This document shows positions 24,472-33,247 of a DNA stretch of 64,000 nt, piece by piece (positions within the stretch are counted from its first letter, which is position 1; each line of letters opens with the position of its first letter). The notes under the pieces were generated by a model. It was given only the letters and a program-made list of their open reading frames with translations, searched no databases and was not told the origin of the DNA. The translations under genes were made by a program, and so were the position numbers. This DNA comes from Lachnospiraceae bacterium (GTDB taxonomy: Bacteria; Bacillota; Clostridia; Lachnospirales; Lachnospiraceae), in NCBI GenBank assembly GCA_024681795.1, contig JAILAD010000042.1, positions 1 through 64,000 on the forward strand, read 5' to 3'.

Positions 24472-25326
24472 TCAGCTTAAGTATCCCATTACACCGATTC
24501 CGAGAACTCCGGTGCTGACATGGCATACAATACTGATCGGAAGGCGGTAGAGTTCAATGGTGGGATCCTTGAAATAATCGCGGACAAACTTAAGCCATTC
24601 CTGTCCGTTTTCTTCGGAGCCGGAGTAAGCAACGTAAATACGGCTGTTGCCCTGGGAAAATCTCTTTTCACGGTCCGTCTCGATGGCATGAAGCATAATT
24701 TTTTCCGCTTTTTTCATACCGCGTTCCTTGGCATAGGAATCAAGTTTTCCGCCCTGAATCGTAAGAACCGGTTTGATGTTCATAATGGTTGCGATTGTAG
24801 CTGCGGCAGCAGTAACGCGACCGCTTTTTTTCAGGAGGTCCAGCGTATTAACAGCGAGATAAATGCTGGAGTTGTATGAATCGTTCTCAAGATATGTTTT
24901 GATTTCTTCGGCGCTCATTCCGTGTTCAATCATAACCAGTGCATCCAGTACGGAACGCCTCTGGGAGATGGAGATGCGCTTGTTGTCAACAACCAGGACT
25001 TTTCCGTCATAATCCTGCGCCATACCCATTGCGGTTTCGCAGGAGCCGCTTAAGGCGGAGGACATCGGGATATAGATGACTTTGTCATAGGTCTTTAAAA
25101 GTTCATCCCACATATCCAGAAGATCGCCCAGAACGGGTTGTGCGGTGGATACTTCCGAACCGTTATCGAGGCGGGTGCAGAATTCTTCGTAGGTACAGTT
25201 TACATCTTCGATATATTCTTCCCCGTCAATCGTGAAAGGCATTTTCATCATGTAAATCCCGAGTTTTTCCGCCTCTTCCGTTGTTATACTGCTGTTTGTG
25301 TCGGTTGCAACTGCTATTTTTTCCAT
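24472..25326 (-). CDS. DegV family fatty-acid-binding protein
   Basis: A 284-residue cytoplasmic protein of the DegV family, which binds fatty acids; FakB subunits of the fatty acid kinase belong here. Marks are VATDTNSSITTEEAEKLGI at the N-terminus, PMSSALSGSCETAMGMA in the middle and an LNIKP-like segment (MNIKPVLTIQGGKL) that contacts the ligand. If it is a FakB, it presents exogenous fatty acid for phosphorylation by FakA; no fakA gene is in the window. The gene has its own terminator and a 416-base upstream gap with repeats. Confidence 0.87.
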   Translation of the reverse strand: MEKIAVATDTNSSITTEEAEKLGIYMMKMPFTIDGEEYIEDVNCTYEEFCTRLDNGSEVSTAQPVLGDLLDMWDELLKTYDKVIYIPMSSALSGSCETAMGMAQDYDGKVLVVDNKRISISQRRSVLDALVMIEHGMSAEEIKTYLENDSYNSSIYLAVNTLDLLKKSGRVTAAAATIATIMNIKPVLTIQGGKLDSYAKERGMKKAEKIMLHAIETDREKRFSQGNSRIYVAYSGSEENGQEWLKFVRDYFKDPTIELYRLPISIVCHVSTGVLGIGVMGYLS

Positions 25327-25742
25327 AAGTTAAGAATTCCCTTCTTTTGTAAAAAGACAATGGTTAATAAGGTAAAATGTATTTCGGATTTTTATGATTG
25401 CTTAATGGATTGTTTTCAATTCTTTAATGAAATATTCTCAATTGCTTAATGGAATATTCTTAAAACATTTAGAAAATTTTAATAAATTTTTTATAAAAAA
25501 ATAATACAGAAGGCGTTTGAAATTGTCAAGTTTTCTGTTGCTTTTCCGGAAAATTAAAGAAGCTGATTTTGCCGTTACCGGAAAGGACCCGGGAAAAAGA
25601 GACAAAAACCGGGAATCAAGATATTGATTTTTGCCAGATTATGATAAAAACAGAAGATTTAGAAAATTAAATGCAGAATAAATTATTTGAATAAATGTGA
25701 CTATTTTGGTCATTTTCGGAACTTTTTAAGAGAAATATAATC
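25327..25742. other. AT-rich intergenic region upstream of degV
   Basis: A 416-base gap without a supportable gene. It holds the degV promoter side and a triple 22-base repeat. The rest, toward the DUF218 gene stop, is AT-rich with no clear hairpin, riboswitch or small ORF that I can defend. Confidence 0.5.
25396..25461 (-). repeat. Three imperfect 22-base tandem repeats upstream of degV
   Basis: Units at 25396-25417, 25418-25439 and 25440-25461 share a CTTTAATG / CTTAATGG core with exactly 22-base periodicity (about two helical turns). They lie 70-135 bases upstream of the degV start and may be a cooperative regulator site. Confidence 0.6.
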
Positions 25743-26510
25743 TCAGAACGACATATTGCCAAGTAAAACATCCTTTGTGATTCCAACCGTCTCTCTCAAC
25801 ATATTGTTCGGGAGGTAACGGGGATTGGAGGGAGCTGCGATACCATATATTGGGTTTTTAAGCTGTTTCTTTCCGAGAGCAACGGAACGGTAGGTATGAA
25901 AATTATTGGTCAAAATTCCGACCGTACAAGTTTCGTTTTTCAGAAGTTCTTTTGAGAAAAGGATATTTTCAATTGTGTTACGGGATTTATTTTCGAGTAT
26001 AATCCGGTCGGGAGAAATCTGTTTTTCGACCAGATATTTTTTCATCCCCTCCGCTTCCGGCATGGGTTCGTTTTCGCCCTGACCTCCGGATACGATGCAA
26101 ACGGTATCGGGATTTGCATTCAGGTATTCGACGGCGGTATCGAGACGATACTGCAATACGACGGAAGGCCGGTCTTTGTGAACCTGGGCCCCCGGAACAA
26201 GGAGATAATCCAGATGGTCGGGAGCACGGTCAGCAAAATGGTTCAAAATCAGAAACTGCGTGAAGAGAAAATAGAGAAAGCCCAAAGTCAGAATGCCAAT
26301 TCCGATAATCCGTACGGGCAGAGGGATTTTACCGAACAGCCGGAAAAGGGTCATGGCGGAAAAAAGGAGGAAAAAGACGAATCCCGCAAACCAGACAACG
26401 TAAAACTTGCTGCCGCTTTGCACCAGAAAAACGGTAATTCCGTAGAGCAGACATAAAAGTCCGAGAAGCAGAAAAACGGCAGTAAAGACAATTTGCGGGA
26501 TTGTAAACAT
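25743..26510 (-). CDS. DUF218 / YdcF-like membrane protein
   Basis: A DUF218 protein, 255 residues from the start I favour (GGAG six bases upstream of the ATG ending at 26510; ATG at 26522 is an alternative). The frame is open to 26693, but that part would overlap the divergent ferredoxin gene. About three hydrophobic segments occupy residues 1-85. The DUF218 domain then shows YLLVPGAQVHKDRPS, VSGGQGENEPMPEAEGM, ILENKSRNTIENILFS and GILTNNFHTYRS, the set seen in YdcF/SanA/ElyC proteins of the cell envelope. It is clearly separate in sequence from the other DUF218 protein near 9.7 kb. Function is not established. Confidence 0.78.
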   Translation of the reverse strand: MFTIPQIVFTAVFLLLGLLCLLYGITVFLVQSGSKFYVVWFAGFVFFLLFSAMTLFRLFGKIPLPVRIIGIGILTLGFLYFLFTQFLILNHFADRAPDHLDYLLVPGAQVHKDRPSVVLQYRLDTAVEYLNANPDTVCIVSGGQGENEPMPEAEGMKKYLVEKQISPDRIILENKSRNTIENILFSKELLKNETCTVGILTNNFHTYRSVALGKKQLKNPIYGIAAPSNPRYLPNNMLRETVGITKDVLLGNMSF

Positions 26511-26654
26511 TTTTTTCTCCATAAACGAATATAACGACTCCTGAAATTCAAAGTGATGAAACAAAATGATGAAAAATACAGGGATTATTTCTGTTTCCGG
26601 AATTATTATAACATGATACAATACCATTGAAAAACGAATAAACGGGAGAGAAAC

Positions 26655-27401
26655 ATGATCTATTATTTTTCCGCAACCGGAAACTGCAGACATACGGCGA
26701 AACGGATTGCAGAGGCAATCGGTGACAGGGCCGTATCCTTAGAGGAAGCGGATTATAACTTAATACTGGAAAAAGACGAAGTGCTCGGTTTTGTAACTCC
26801 GACTTATTTTTGGGAGCTGCCCGGAATTGTAAGACATTTTATGTCGGATGCGGAGATTACCTTAAACGGGGACAATTATACGTTTCTGATTTCAACTTAC
26901 GGAACGACTCCTGGATGCAGTGCGGAAGAAGCAAGAAAGGTTCTGGCCGAAAACGGAATTTTACTGGATGCATCCTACAGCATTAAAATGCCGGATAACT
27001 GGACGGTCTGGTTTGATCTGAGCAATCCCGAAAAGGTGAGGATGCAGAACCGGAAAGCGGATGATGCCATCCGGAAAGTAATTGAAAGAATCAGAAAACG
27101 GGATCTCGGGAATCACCAGAAACCCCGCGCACCGTATTTTGTAAAAACGTTTACGGATTCCGCTTTTGAAAGTGCAAGAAAAACATCCAATCTTCATTTG
27201 GAGGATACCTGTATCGGATGCGGACTTTGTGCGAAAAACTGCCCTGTTTCCGCGATTGAGATGAAAGATTCAAGGCCTGTCTGGGTAAAAGAGCAGTGCG
27301 AACTCTGCTTCCGATGCCTTCATCACTGTCCGAAATTTGCCATACAGTACGGAAACGGTGCCACGAAAAAGCACGGACAGTATGTGCATCCGGAGACTTA
27401 A
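26655..27401 (+). CDS. EFR1-type flavodoxin/ferredoxin fusion protein
   Basis: A 248-residue electron-transfer protein. Residues about 1-150 form a flavodoxin-like domain with an FMN phosphate loop near the start (YYFSATGNCRHTAKRIAEA). Residues about 183-230 carry two [4Fe-4S] ferredoxin clusters, CIGCGLCAKNCP and CELCFRCLHHCP. This EFR1 family is common in anaerobic Firmicutes and is assumed to pass electrons between FMN and iron-sulfur partners. Whether it serves the radical SAM enzymes encoded 8 kb away cannot be told. The gene stands alone between convergent and divergent neighbours. Confidence 0.87.
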   Translation: MIYYFSATGNCRHTAKRIAEAIGDRAVSLEEADYNLILEKDEVLGFVTPTYFWELPGIVRHFMSDAEITLNGDNYTFLISTYGTTPGCSAEEARKVLAENGILLDASYSIKMPDNWTVWFDLSNPEKVRMQNRKADDAIRKVIERIRKRDLGNHQKPRAPYFVKTFTDSAFESARKTSNLHLEDTCIGCGLCAKNCPVSAIEMKDSRPVWVKEQCELCFRCLHHCPKFAIQYGNGATKKHGQYVHPET

Positions 27402-27422
27402 TGAAATAAAGGGATGAAAAGA

Positions 27423-27469
27423 TTAAGTAAAACAGGCCGGAAGAGTTTTAAGTAAAATAAGCCGGAAGA
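27423..27469. repeat. 22-base direct repeat at the aroA 3' end
   Basis: Copies at 27423-27444 and 27448-27469 differ at two positions. The second begins exactly at the aroA stop codon, so the last codons of aroA have been duplicated into the convergent gap. Confidence 0.65.
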
Positions 27470-28695
27470 AAGTGATCTAAAAATTCCGGGAAGGACTTCT
27501 TCAGGCATTCCACATCATCTATTTCCACTTCCGTTTTTAAAATGACGGCAAGCAGAATCGCACACATTGCCATTCTGTGATCGTGGAAGGAAGAAAGCGG
27601 TATGGGCGTATTTTCGTTCCGTCCGGAATAATCATATTCATAAACCGTAAGGGAATCCTCGGTTTCCTCAGTTCTTACCCCGACGGCGGAAAGCTGTGTA
27701 CGTACGGCTTTTACGCGGTCGGATTCTTTTATCCGCAGTCTTGAAATTCCCGTAAAAGTTGCTTTTTTAAAACGGAACGGAGCCACGATTGCCATGTAAG
27801 GGGCGATGTCCGGAGTGTCCGTACAATCCCATGTTATTTCCGAAGAAGGTGCGGCTTCTTTTATCCGGTTTAAGTACTCCGAAATGGCCCGGTCTCCCTG
27901 GCGGGAATCAGGATTTAAATTGGTTACGGTTACGGAACTGAATTCGCCCAGGCAAAGGAGAAATGCGCCATTGCTCCAGTCGCCCTCCACTTTAAAGGGC
28001 TGATTCAGTTTTTCCTTTACGGAAGAAGTCCGGTAGCCGTTTGTTTTCGGATAATAGGTACCGTCGCGGTACTCTGCCGGGCAGCAGTATTTTGCAAGAA
28101 CATCCAGCGTCAGTTCGATATAGTGGACGGATTTACATTCGCCGGTGACACGGATGGTGCATGGTGTGTCAAAAAGCGGAAGAGCCATTAAAAGACCTGA
28201 AATATACTGGGAAGACACACTTCCGTCAATGGAAAAATCACCGCCGGAAAGAGTTCCCGTGACATGTATGGTGCGTGTTGCGTCATTTTTTGTAATTGTA
28301 ATTCCCATGGGAGAAAGCGCATCGGCAAGTTCCTTTACGGGACGGTCGAAAAGCCTTCCTTTTGTGGTAAATACCAGTTCTTCGACTCCGAAGGGACAGT
28401 CCCTGCGTAACAGAAATGCGGTTGCTACGGGAATCATGAACCGGATGGTGGAGCCGCTTTCGTTACAGGGAAGGACAATCTTTTTGGCAGAAGAACCGCC
28501 TGTCCCGGCCGCGGCATCACGAAGCGCGCGTAAGCACGCCCTGGTTGCCAGTATATCTTCGTTATCTGTTTCTTCATCCTCAAGGTGTTCCCTGTCACCG
28601 CAGAGAAAACGGATGATCAGCTCTCTGTGACCGATGGATTTGGAAGCGGGTGCTTCAATCGTAAAGTCAAATTTTTTGTTTCCGTTAACAATCAT
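27448..28695 (-). CDS. aroA: 3-phosphoshikimate 1-carboxyvinyltransferase (EPSP synthase)
   Basis: A 415-residue enzyme of the shikimate pathway that joins phosphoenolpyruvate to shikimate 3-phosphate. Family motifs are visible in order: APASKSIGHREL (phosphate-binding Lys/Ser), LPCNESGSTIRFMIPVA (PEP loop, a variant of the usual GNSGTT), SVSSQYISGLLMALPL, EGDWSNGAFLL, RIKESDRVKAV and FHDHRMAMC. The start at 28695 follows AGGGG by seven bases; in-frame upstream ATGs lack suitable sites. It stands alone, away from other aromatic biosynthesis genes. Confidence 0.92.
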   Translation of the reverse strand: MIVNGNKKFDFTIEAPASKSIGHRELIIRFLCGDREHLEDEETDNEDILATRACLRALRDAAAGTGGSSAKKIVLPCNESGSTIRFMIPVATAFLLRRDCPFGVEELVFTTKGRLFDRPVKELADALSPMGITITKNDATRTIHVTGTLSGGDFSIDGSVSSQYISGLLMALPLFDTPCTIRVTGECKSVHYIELTLDVLAKYCCPAEYRDGTYYPKTNGYRTSSVKEKLNQPFKVEGDWSNGAFLLCLGEFSSVTVTNLNPDSRQGDRAISEYLNRIKEAAPSSEITWDCTDTPDIAPYMAIVAPFRFKKATFTGISRLRIKESDRVKAVRTQLSAVGVRTEETEDSLTVYEYDYSGRNENTPIPLSSFHDHRMAMCAILLAVILKTEVEIDDVECLKKSFPEFLDHFLPAYFT

Positions 28696-28823
28696 TTCCA
28701 TTCCCCTGAAACCATGTCTTTTCAATTCCGATAAAAACGGGCATCAATTTGGGAAAATTATACGATTAAATGAAGAAAAATGCTATAATAAAATATTGAT
28801 TATAAGAAATTGAGGTTTGAGAA

Positions 28824-30287
28824 ATGAAAAGAATACTGAGTACGGAGAGAAAGGCGCTTTATTTGCGTGCACTGACACTGGCCGTACCGATGATGATACA
28901 GAACGGAATTACCAATGCAGTAGGACTTGTTGACAGTATAATGATCGGTTCGCAGGGTACGGAGAGTACATCTGCCGTTTCCATGTGCGGCCAGTTGATT
29001 TTTGTATTTAACCTGGCAATTTTCGGAGCCCTGTCCGGACCCGGGATTTTCGGAGCACAGTATTTCGGAAACAACGATATCGAAGGAGTCCGGAAGACGT
29101 TCCGAATTAAAATCTGGGTGGTAATTGCAAGTGTTATCGCCGGAATCTGTGCATTCTGGTTTTTCGGTGATTTCTTTGTCGGTTTGTATTTAAAGGGAGA
29201 AGCAGAGGGAATCGATCCGGTTCTGGCTTTGAATAAATCCAGGGATTATCTGCGAATCATGCTGATCGGCTTCCTGCCCTTTGCACTGACGCAGGTATAT
29301 TCCTCGACACTTCGTGAAAACAACGAAAGTAAAATACCGATGATTGCCGGAATTTGCGGAGTGGCGGCGGATATTCTGTTTAACTGGATTCTGATTTTCG
29401 GTAAATTCGGATTTCCTGCGATGGATGTAAAGGGTGCGGCAATCGCAACGGTGATTTCGAGATTTATCGAATTTACGGTAATTGTTATCTGGAGTCACCT
29501 GAAAAGAAAACGGTTTGTATTCTTGCAGGGAATCTACACAACCCTTCTGGTGGAGGGTAAAATTGCCGTTCCCATTATTAAGAAGAGCATCCCGATTCTG
29601 ATTAATGAATTTTTATGGTCTGCCGGGATCATTAAAACAAATCAGCTTTTATCCGAACGTTCCCTTTTTGTTGTTCCTTCGCTGGGAATATCGGCAGCAA
29701 TTTCGAACCTCTTAAACGTGGTTTTTGTTGCGATGGGAAGCGCTGTCGGAATCATTATCGGACAGATGCTGGGAGCAGGTGAAACAAAGGGAATCCGAAA
29801 GAAAGCAAATTCCCTGATGTGGTTTACCGCGTTTCTTTCCGTCGGTTTGTCGGGCGCACTGATTGCGATAGCCCCGTTCTTTCCGAAAAGGTACGATGTT
29901 CTGCCGGAAGTGCAGTATATGGCAACAGCATTTATTACCATGACCGCATTTTTCTTCCCTTTGCAGGGATTTTTGAATGCGCAGTATTTTACAATCCGTT
30001 CCGGAGGAAAGACATTTATTACGTTTCTTGCAGACAGTGGTTTTACCTGGGCAATCAATGTGCTTACGGTATTCCTGCTGATCAAATTTACGAATTTAAA
30101 CGTTTATCAGATTTATGCCGTTTCTCTGTCACTGGATATTCTGAAGGTGGTTTTCGGTGCGGTTATGATCCGGACGGGCGTCTGGATTACCAATCTGGTA
30201 AAAGAAGAAGGAAAAGAAGTTTCGGAGCTGAATCCGCATGTGGATGAGGCGGATGATGCAGATTCAAAAGCCTGGATAAAGGGATAA
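28824..30287 (+). CDS. MATE-family efflux transporter
   Basis: A 487-residue polytopic protein with twelve hydrophobic segments and MATE family features (AVPMMIQNGITNAVGLVDSI in helix 1, and a matching AVPIIKKSIPILINEFLWSA start of the second half). Such proteins export organic molecules using Na+ or H+ gradients. The C-terminal tail is acidic. It ends 36 bases before the acyl-adenylate ligase gene in the same direction and so may export the product of the following pathway; that is inference. Confidence 0.88.
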   Translation: MKRILSTERKALYLRALTLAVPMMIQNGITNAVGLVDSIMIGSQGTESTSAVSMCGQLIFVFNLAIFGALSGPGIFGAQYFGNNDIEGVRKTFRIKIWVVIASVIAGICAFWFFGDFFVGLYLKGEAEGIDPVLALNKSRDYLRIMLIGFLPFALTQVYSSTLRENNESKIPMIAGICGVAADILFNWILIFGKFGFPAMDVKGAAIATVISRFIEFTVIVIWSHLKRKRFVFLQGIYTTLLVEGKIAVPIIKKSIPILINEFLWSAGIIKTNQLLSERSLFVVPSLGISAAISNLLNVVFVAMGSAVGIIIGQMLGAGETKGIRKKANSLMWFTAFLSVGLSGALIAIAPFFPKRYDVLPEVQYMATAFITMTAFFFPLQGFLNAQYFTIRSGGKTFITFLADSGFTWAINVLTVFLLIKFTNLNVYQIYAVSLSLDILKVVFGAVMIRTGVWITNLVKEEGKEVSELNPHVDEADDADSKAWIKG

Positions 30288-30323
30288 AACAAGCCGGACT
30301 GAAATAACGGCGGGAGCAAAAGA

Positions 30324-31907
30324 ATGGATTATCCGTATCTTGATACGACAATATATGACGACTTCCGGGCAATGTTAAAAGGCCGTCTGGAATCAAATCC
30401 GGAGACGGTCGCGTTTCGTTTTTTTGAGAAGGATGAAACGGTTGACATTACCTATGCCGAAATGACGAGACAGGTTGCGTGTGTGTATGCGCATCTGAAA
30501 AAAGAAGGCCTGCTCGGAAAGCACATCGGAATTATTTCCGAAAACCGATACGAATATATTGTGATTTATCTGGCTGCGGTTCTGAACGCGGTGATAGTGC
30601 CGATGGATAAGGAAGCTGCGGCGGATACGATTTCGGATATGCTTGAGCGTTTCGATACGGACGCGGTTTTTGTTACGGATAAAACCTGCAATAAGACGGA
30701 AGGAGCGGTGCAGTCCAAACCCGTAAAGGTTTTTAATATAGACCGGGACTTCCCTGCAATCATAAAAGAGACGGTTTCCGTTCCGGATTTCTTTGAAGAA
30801 ACAAAGGACACCGACAAGGACCGCTTTGCGGTGCTGGCTTCCACGTCCGGGACGGACGGAAAAATGAAGGGTGTGATGTTATCGCAGTATAACGTCATTA
30901 CGAATATTCGCGGGACATTGGAAAATAACGTGCTGAAATCCCCCACGCTGGCCTTTCTTCCGATGAATCATACATACGGATTTAACCCCTGCATTCTTGC
31001 TACCCTTTATAACGGGACAACGCTATGTATAAACCTCGACATAAAGCATCTGTTCCGGGACATTAAAGCTTTTAATCCCTTCTTTTTCGGGGCCGTTCCG
31101 ATGGTAATCGAAGGGATGTATGACGGAATTTTCCGTGAGGTCAGAAAACGCGGAAAAGAAAAATCATTTAAGAGATTAATTCGGTTCAGCAATTTCCTTC
31201 GCCGGCACGGAATCGATTTAAGACATAAATTTTTCGGAAAAATACTTGCACCGAATCTTCGCCTTGTGGTGAACGGCGGGGCGCCTCTCCGCAAAGAATA
31301 CGTGGAGAAATTCGACGAACTCGGCATTATGATTCTGAACGGATACGGACTTACGGAATGTTCGCCGACAATAGCGGTCAGCCGTGAATTCAACAATGTT
31401 CCGGGAAGTGCCGGAACGATTATGAAAAATATCGAAGTGAAGATTGCGGATGACGGCGAAATTCTCGTAAAAGGACCGTGTGTAATGCTCGGCTACTATA
31501 AAGACAGGGAGGCCACAGAGAGCGTCTTCAGGGACGGATATTTTAAAACCGGGGACATCGGGCATACGGACGGAAGAGTTATTTTCGTCACCGGCAGAAA
31601 GAAGAATCTGATTATTACCGAAAACGGTAAAAACGTGGCACCGGAATATCTGGAAGATAAAATCCTGGCATTTGAAGAAGTTGCGGAATGTCTGGTGGTT
31701 GCAAAAAAAATCCGGAATACTTCCGTAATCTGCGCAAAAGTTTATCTGAAAGAAAACAACAGGGATTCGGAAATTCAGCTGCAGGAAGATCTGAAGGAAC
31801 TGAACGATACGCTTCCGTCTTATATGAGAATTACGGATTATGAGATTATGAGCGAAGAGTTTCAAAAGAACAGTTCGAAAAAAATAATTCGTAAAATGTA
31901 TACATAG
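30324..31907 (+). CDS. AMP-forming acyl-CoA/acyl-ACP ligase
   Basis: A 527-residue member of the ANL adenylating superfamily. Core motifs are LASTSGTDGKMKGVMLS (A3 phosphate loop; Asp replaces the usual Thr), LNGYGLTECSPTIA (A5), DGYFKTGDIG (A7), GRKKNLIITENGKNVAPEYL (A8) and a C-terminal SSKKIIRK carrying the probable A10 Lys. It would activate a carboxylic acid as acyl-AMP and pass it to a thiol. The acyl carrier protein gene 25 bases downstream makes loading onto that carrier the most likely role, as in FadD-like acyl-ACP ligases. The start has GGGAG upstream. The acid is unknown. Confidence 0.88.
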   Translation: MDYPYLDTTIYDDFRAMLKGRLESNPETVAFRFFEKDETVDITYAEMTRQVACVYAHLKKEGLLGKHIGIISENRYEYIVIYLAAVLNAVIVPMDKEAAADTISDMLERFDTDAVFVTDKTCNKTEGAVQSKPVKVFNIDRDFPAIIKETVSVPDFFEETKDTDKDRFAVLASTSGTDGKMKGVMLSQYNVITNIRGTLENNVLKSPTLAFLPMNHTYGFNPCILATLYNGTTLCINLDIKHLFRDIKAFNPFFFGAVPMVIEGMYDGIFREVRKRGKEKSFKRLIRFSNFLRRHGIDLRHKFFGKILAPNLRLVVNGGAPLRKEYVEKFDELGIMILNGYGLTECSPTIAVSREFNNVPGSAGTIMKNIEVKIADDGEILVKGPCVMLGYYKDREATESVFRDGYFKTGDIGHTDGRVIFVTGRKKNLIITENGKNVAPEYLEDKILAFEEVAECLVVAKKIRNTSVICAKVYLKENNRDSEIQLQEDLKELNDTLPSYMRITDYEIMSEEFQKNSSKKIIRKMYT

Positions 31908-31932
31908 AATCAAACGGATTAAGGGGAAAAAC

Positions 31933-32154
31933 ATGCTGGAGGAAGTAAAAAAAATACTGGCGGAGGAATACCGGATTACGGATGTTACACGCGATACCGA
32001 TTTTAAGAAGGAACTGGGATTAAATTCTTTTGATTTCATGAATCTGATTTGTATTGCGGAAGAGAAATTCAATGTGGAACTCGAGGAAGAGAAATACCGG
32101 AATATGAGTACCGTCGGGGAATTGTGCGATTATCTGGAATCGCTTGTAAAGTAG
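31933..32154 (+). CDS. Acyl carrier protein
   Basis: A 73-residue carrier protein. The phosphopantetheine attachment serine is S32 in GLNSFDFMNL, in the usual place, within an acidic four-helix layout. The usual DSL is replaced by NSF, which marks it as a specialised carrier rather than the housekeeping fatty acid ACP. The gene sits one base upstream of a GNAT gene and just after an adenylating ligase, so it probably carries the acyl group for this locus. Confidence 0.88.
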   Translation: MLEEVKKILAEEYRITDVTRDTDFKKELGLNSFDFMNLICIAEEKFNVELEEEKYRNMSTVGELCDYLESLVK

Positions 32155-32155
32155 T

Positions 32156-33247
32156 ATGCAGGTTGTTGAAGTAAAGGGGAAAAAAGAGCAGTCGGAATTT
32201 CTTGCGTTTCGCAAACGCAGGTATAAAAACGATGCGCTTTATATTGATAATAATTATTTTATGCTTCAGGAGATTTTTGCAAAGAAACTTCACTTTGTAA
32301 AAAGCGTGAATATTCATCCCGTGATGGTATGCGATGAATCCGGAGAGGTATTGTGTGAGGCGGTTATTGCCTATGCAAAAGATCTCCCGGAATACATCCA
32401 GATCTGTTTTTTCGAAAGCCTTCCGGGACAGTCGGAAGCAGTTCAATTAATTGTTTCCCGGGCGGAAGAGAAGGGAAAGTACTACAAGTGTAGTAAGATT
32501 GTAATCGGCCTTTTCGGGCACGTCAATTACGGACTCGGACTTTTGAATTCGCATTATGATTCCGTGAATTCTTTTTCTTCACAGGGGAATCCGAAATGCT
32601 ATAACGAATATTTTGAAAGCCTCGGATGCGAAACGGTTCTGCTGAATTCGTATTTTACACATAATTTAGAAGACAGGCTTTCACGGTACGGGGCATTAAT
32701 CCGCAAACTTCGCAGGAATTATGAATTTAAAACGTTTGATAAACATAAGTTTGAATATTATTCGAAGATTTATACGGACTTAAACAATGCCTGCTTTACC
32801 GAGCATAAATATTATTATCACCGGGAATATGAAGATGATATGGAAATGCTGAAGGAACTGTTTCTTTTTATGAAGGAGGATTCGCTTTTCTTTGCTTTTA
32901 AAGACGGCAAACCGGTCGGATTTATTCTCTGGTATCCGGATTATAACGAACTTGCAAAACCGGGTGAACTGTTCGGGACAAAGCATTTCTTTTTAAATAA
33001 ACTGAAGGGAAAAAACATCAGAACAGCAAAGGTTATGGAGTGGGGAGTTTTGGAGGAATACCGCGGATGCGGGCTTCCGGTTGCGTTAACGGACTGTGTG
33101 TATCAGACACTGAAAACAAACTACAGATGTAGTCAGGTTGAATCCTCATGGGTTCTGGATGAGAACGAGGATTCGAACAGTATCTGCATGGCAATCTGTG
33201 ACGGGAAATATAAGGAATATATTGTTTATGAAAAAGCAATCGGATGA
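32156..33247 (+). CDS. GNAT-fold acyltransferase-like protein A
   Basis: A 363-residue protein, probably cytoplasmic. The C-terminal part has a GNAT-like acyl donor-binding region, KVMEWGVLEEYRGCGLPVAL, where the usual R/Q-x-x-G-x-G/A pattern appears as R-G-C-G-L-P. Residues 1-150 form a second, GNAT-like half with YIDNNYFMLQEIF. Many Tyr and Phe residues in the middle suggest a hydrophobic substrate. It begins one base after the acyl carrier protein stop and overlaps the next transferase gene by 20 bases. It may move an acyl group from the carrier to an amine or hydroxyl acceptor. I do not recognise a characterised relative. Confidence 0.62.
   Translation: MQVVEVKGKKEQSEFLAFRKRRYKNDALYIDNNYFMLQEIFAKKLHFVKSVNIHPVMVCDESGEVLCEAVIAYAKDLPEYIQICFFESLPGQSEAVQLIVSRAEEKGKYYKCSKIVIGLFGHVNYGLGLLNSHYDSVNSFSSQGNPKCYNEYFESLGCETVLLNSYFTHNLEDRLSRYGALIRKLRRNYEFKTFDKHKFEYYSKIYTDLNNACFTEHKYYYHREYEDDMEMLKELFLFMKEDSLFFAFKDGKPVGFILWYPDYNELAKPGELFGTKHFFLNKLKGKNIRTAKVMEWGVLEEYRGCGLPVALTDCVYQTLKTNYRCSQVESSWVLDENEDSNSICMAICDGKYKEYIVYEKAIG

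Noticed and set aside
25396..25461. Possible CRISPR-like array
   Set aside because: Repeats are directly adjacent without spacers and only three imperfect units exist; listed as tandem repeats instead.
25462..25742. Possible small RNA or riboswitch in the degV-DUF218 gap
   Set aside because: No conserved riboswitch core, strong hairpin or promoter-terminator pair could be found by eye.
26178..26456. 92-codon plus-strand frame inside the DUF218 gene
   Set aside because: Lys/Glu/Gln-rich antisense frame to a motif-supported gene; no initiation site.
31218..32072. 284-codon minus-strand frame opposite the ligase and carrier genes
   Set aside because: Composition is that of an antisense frame (Phe, Ile, His, Arg rich) and both overlapped plus-strand genes are well supported by motifs.
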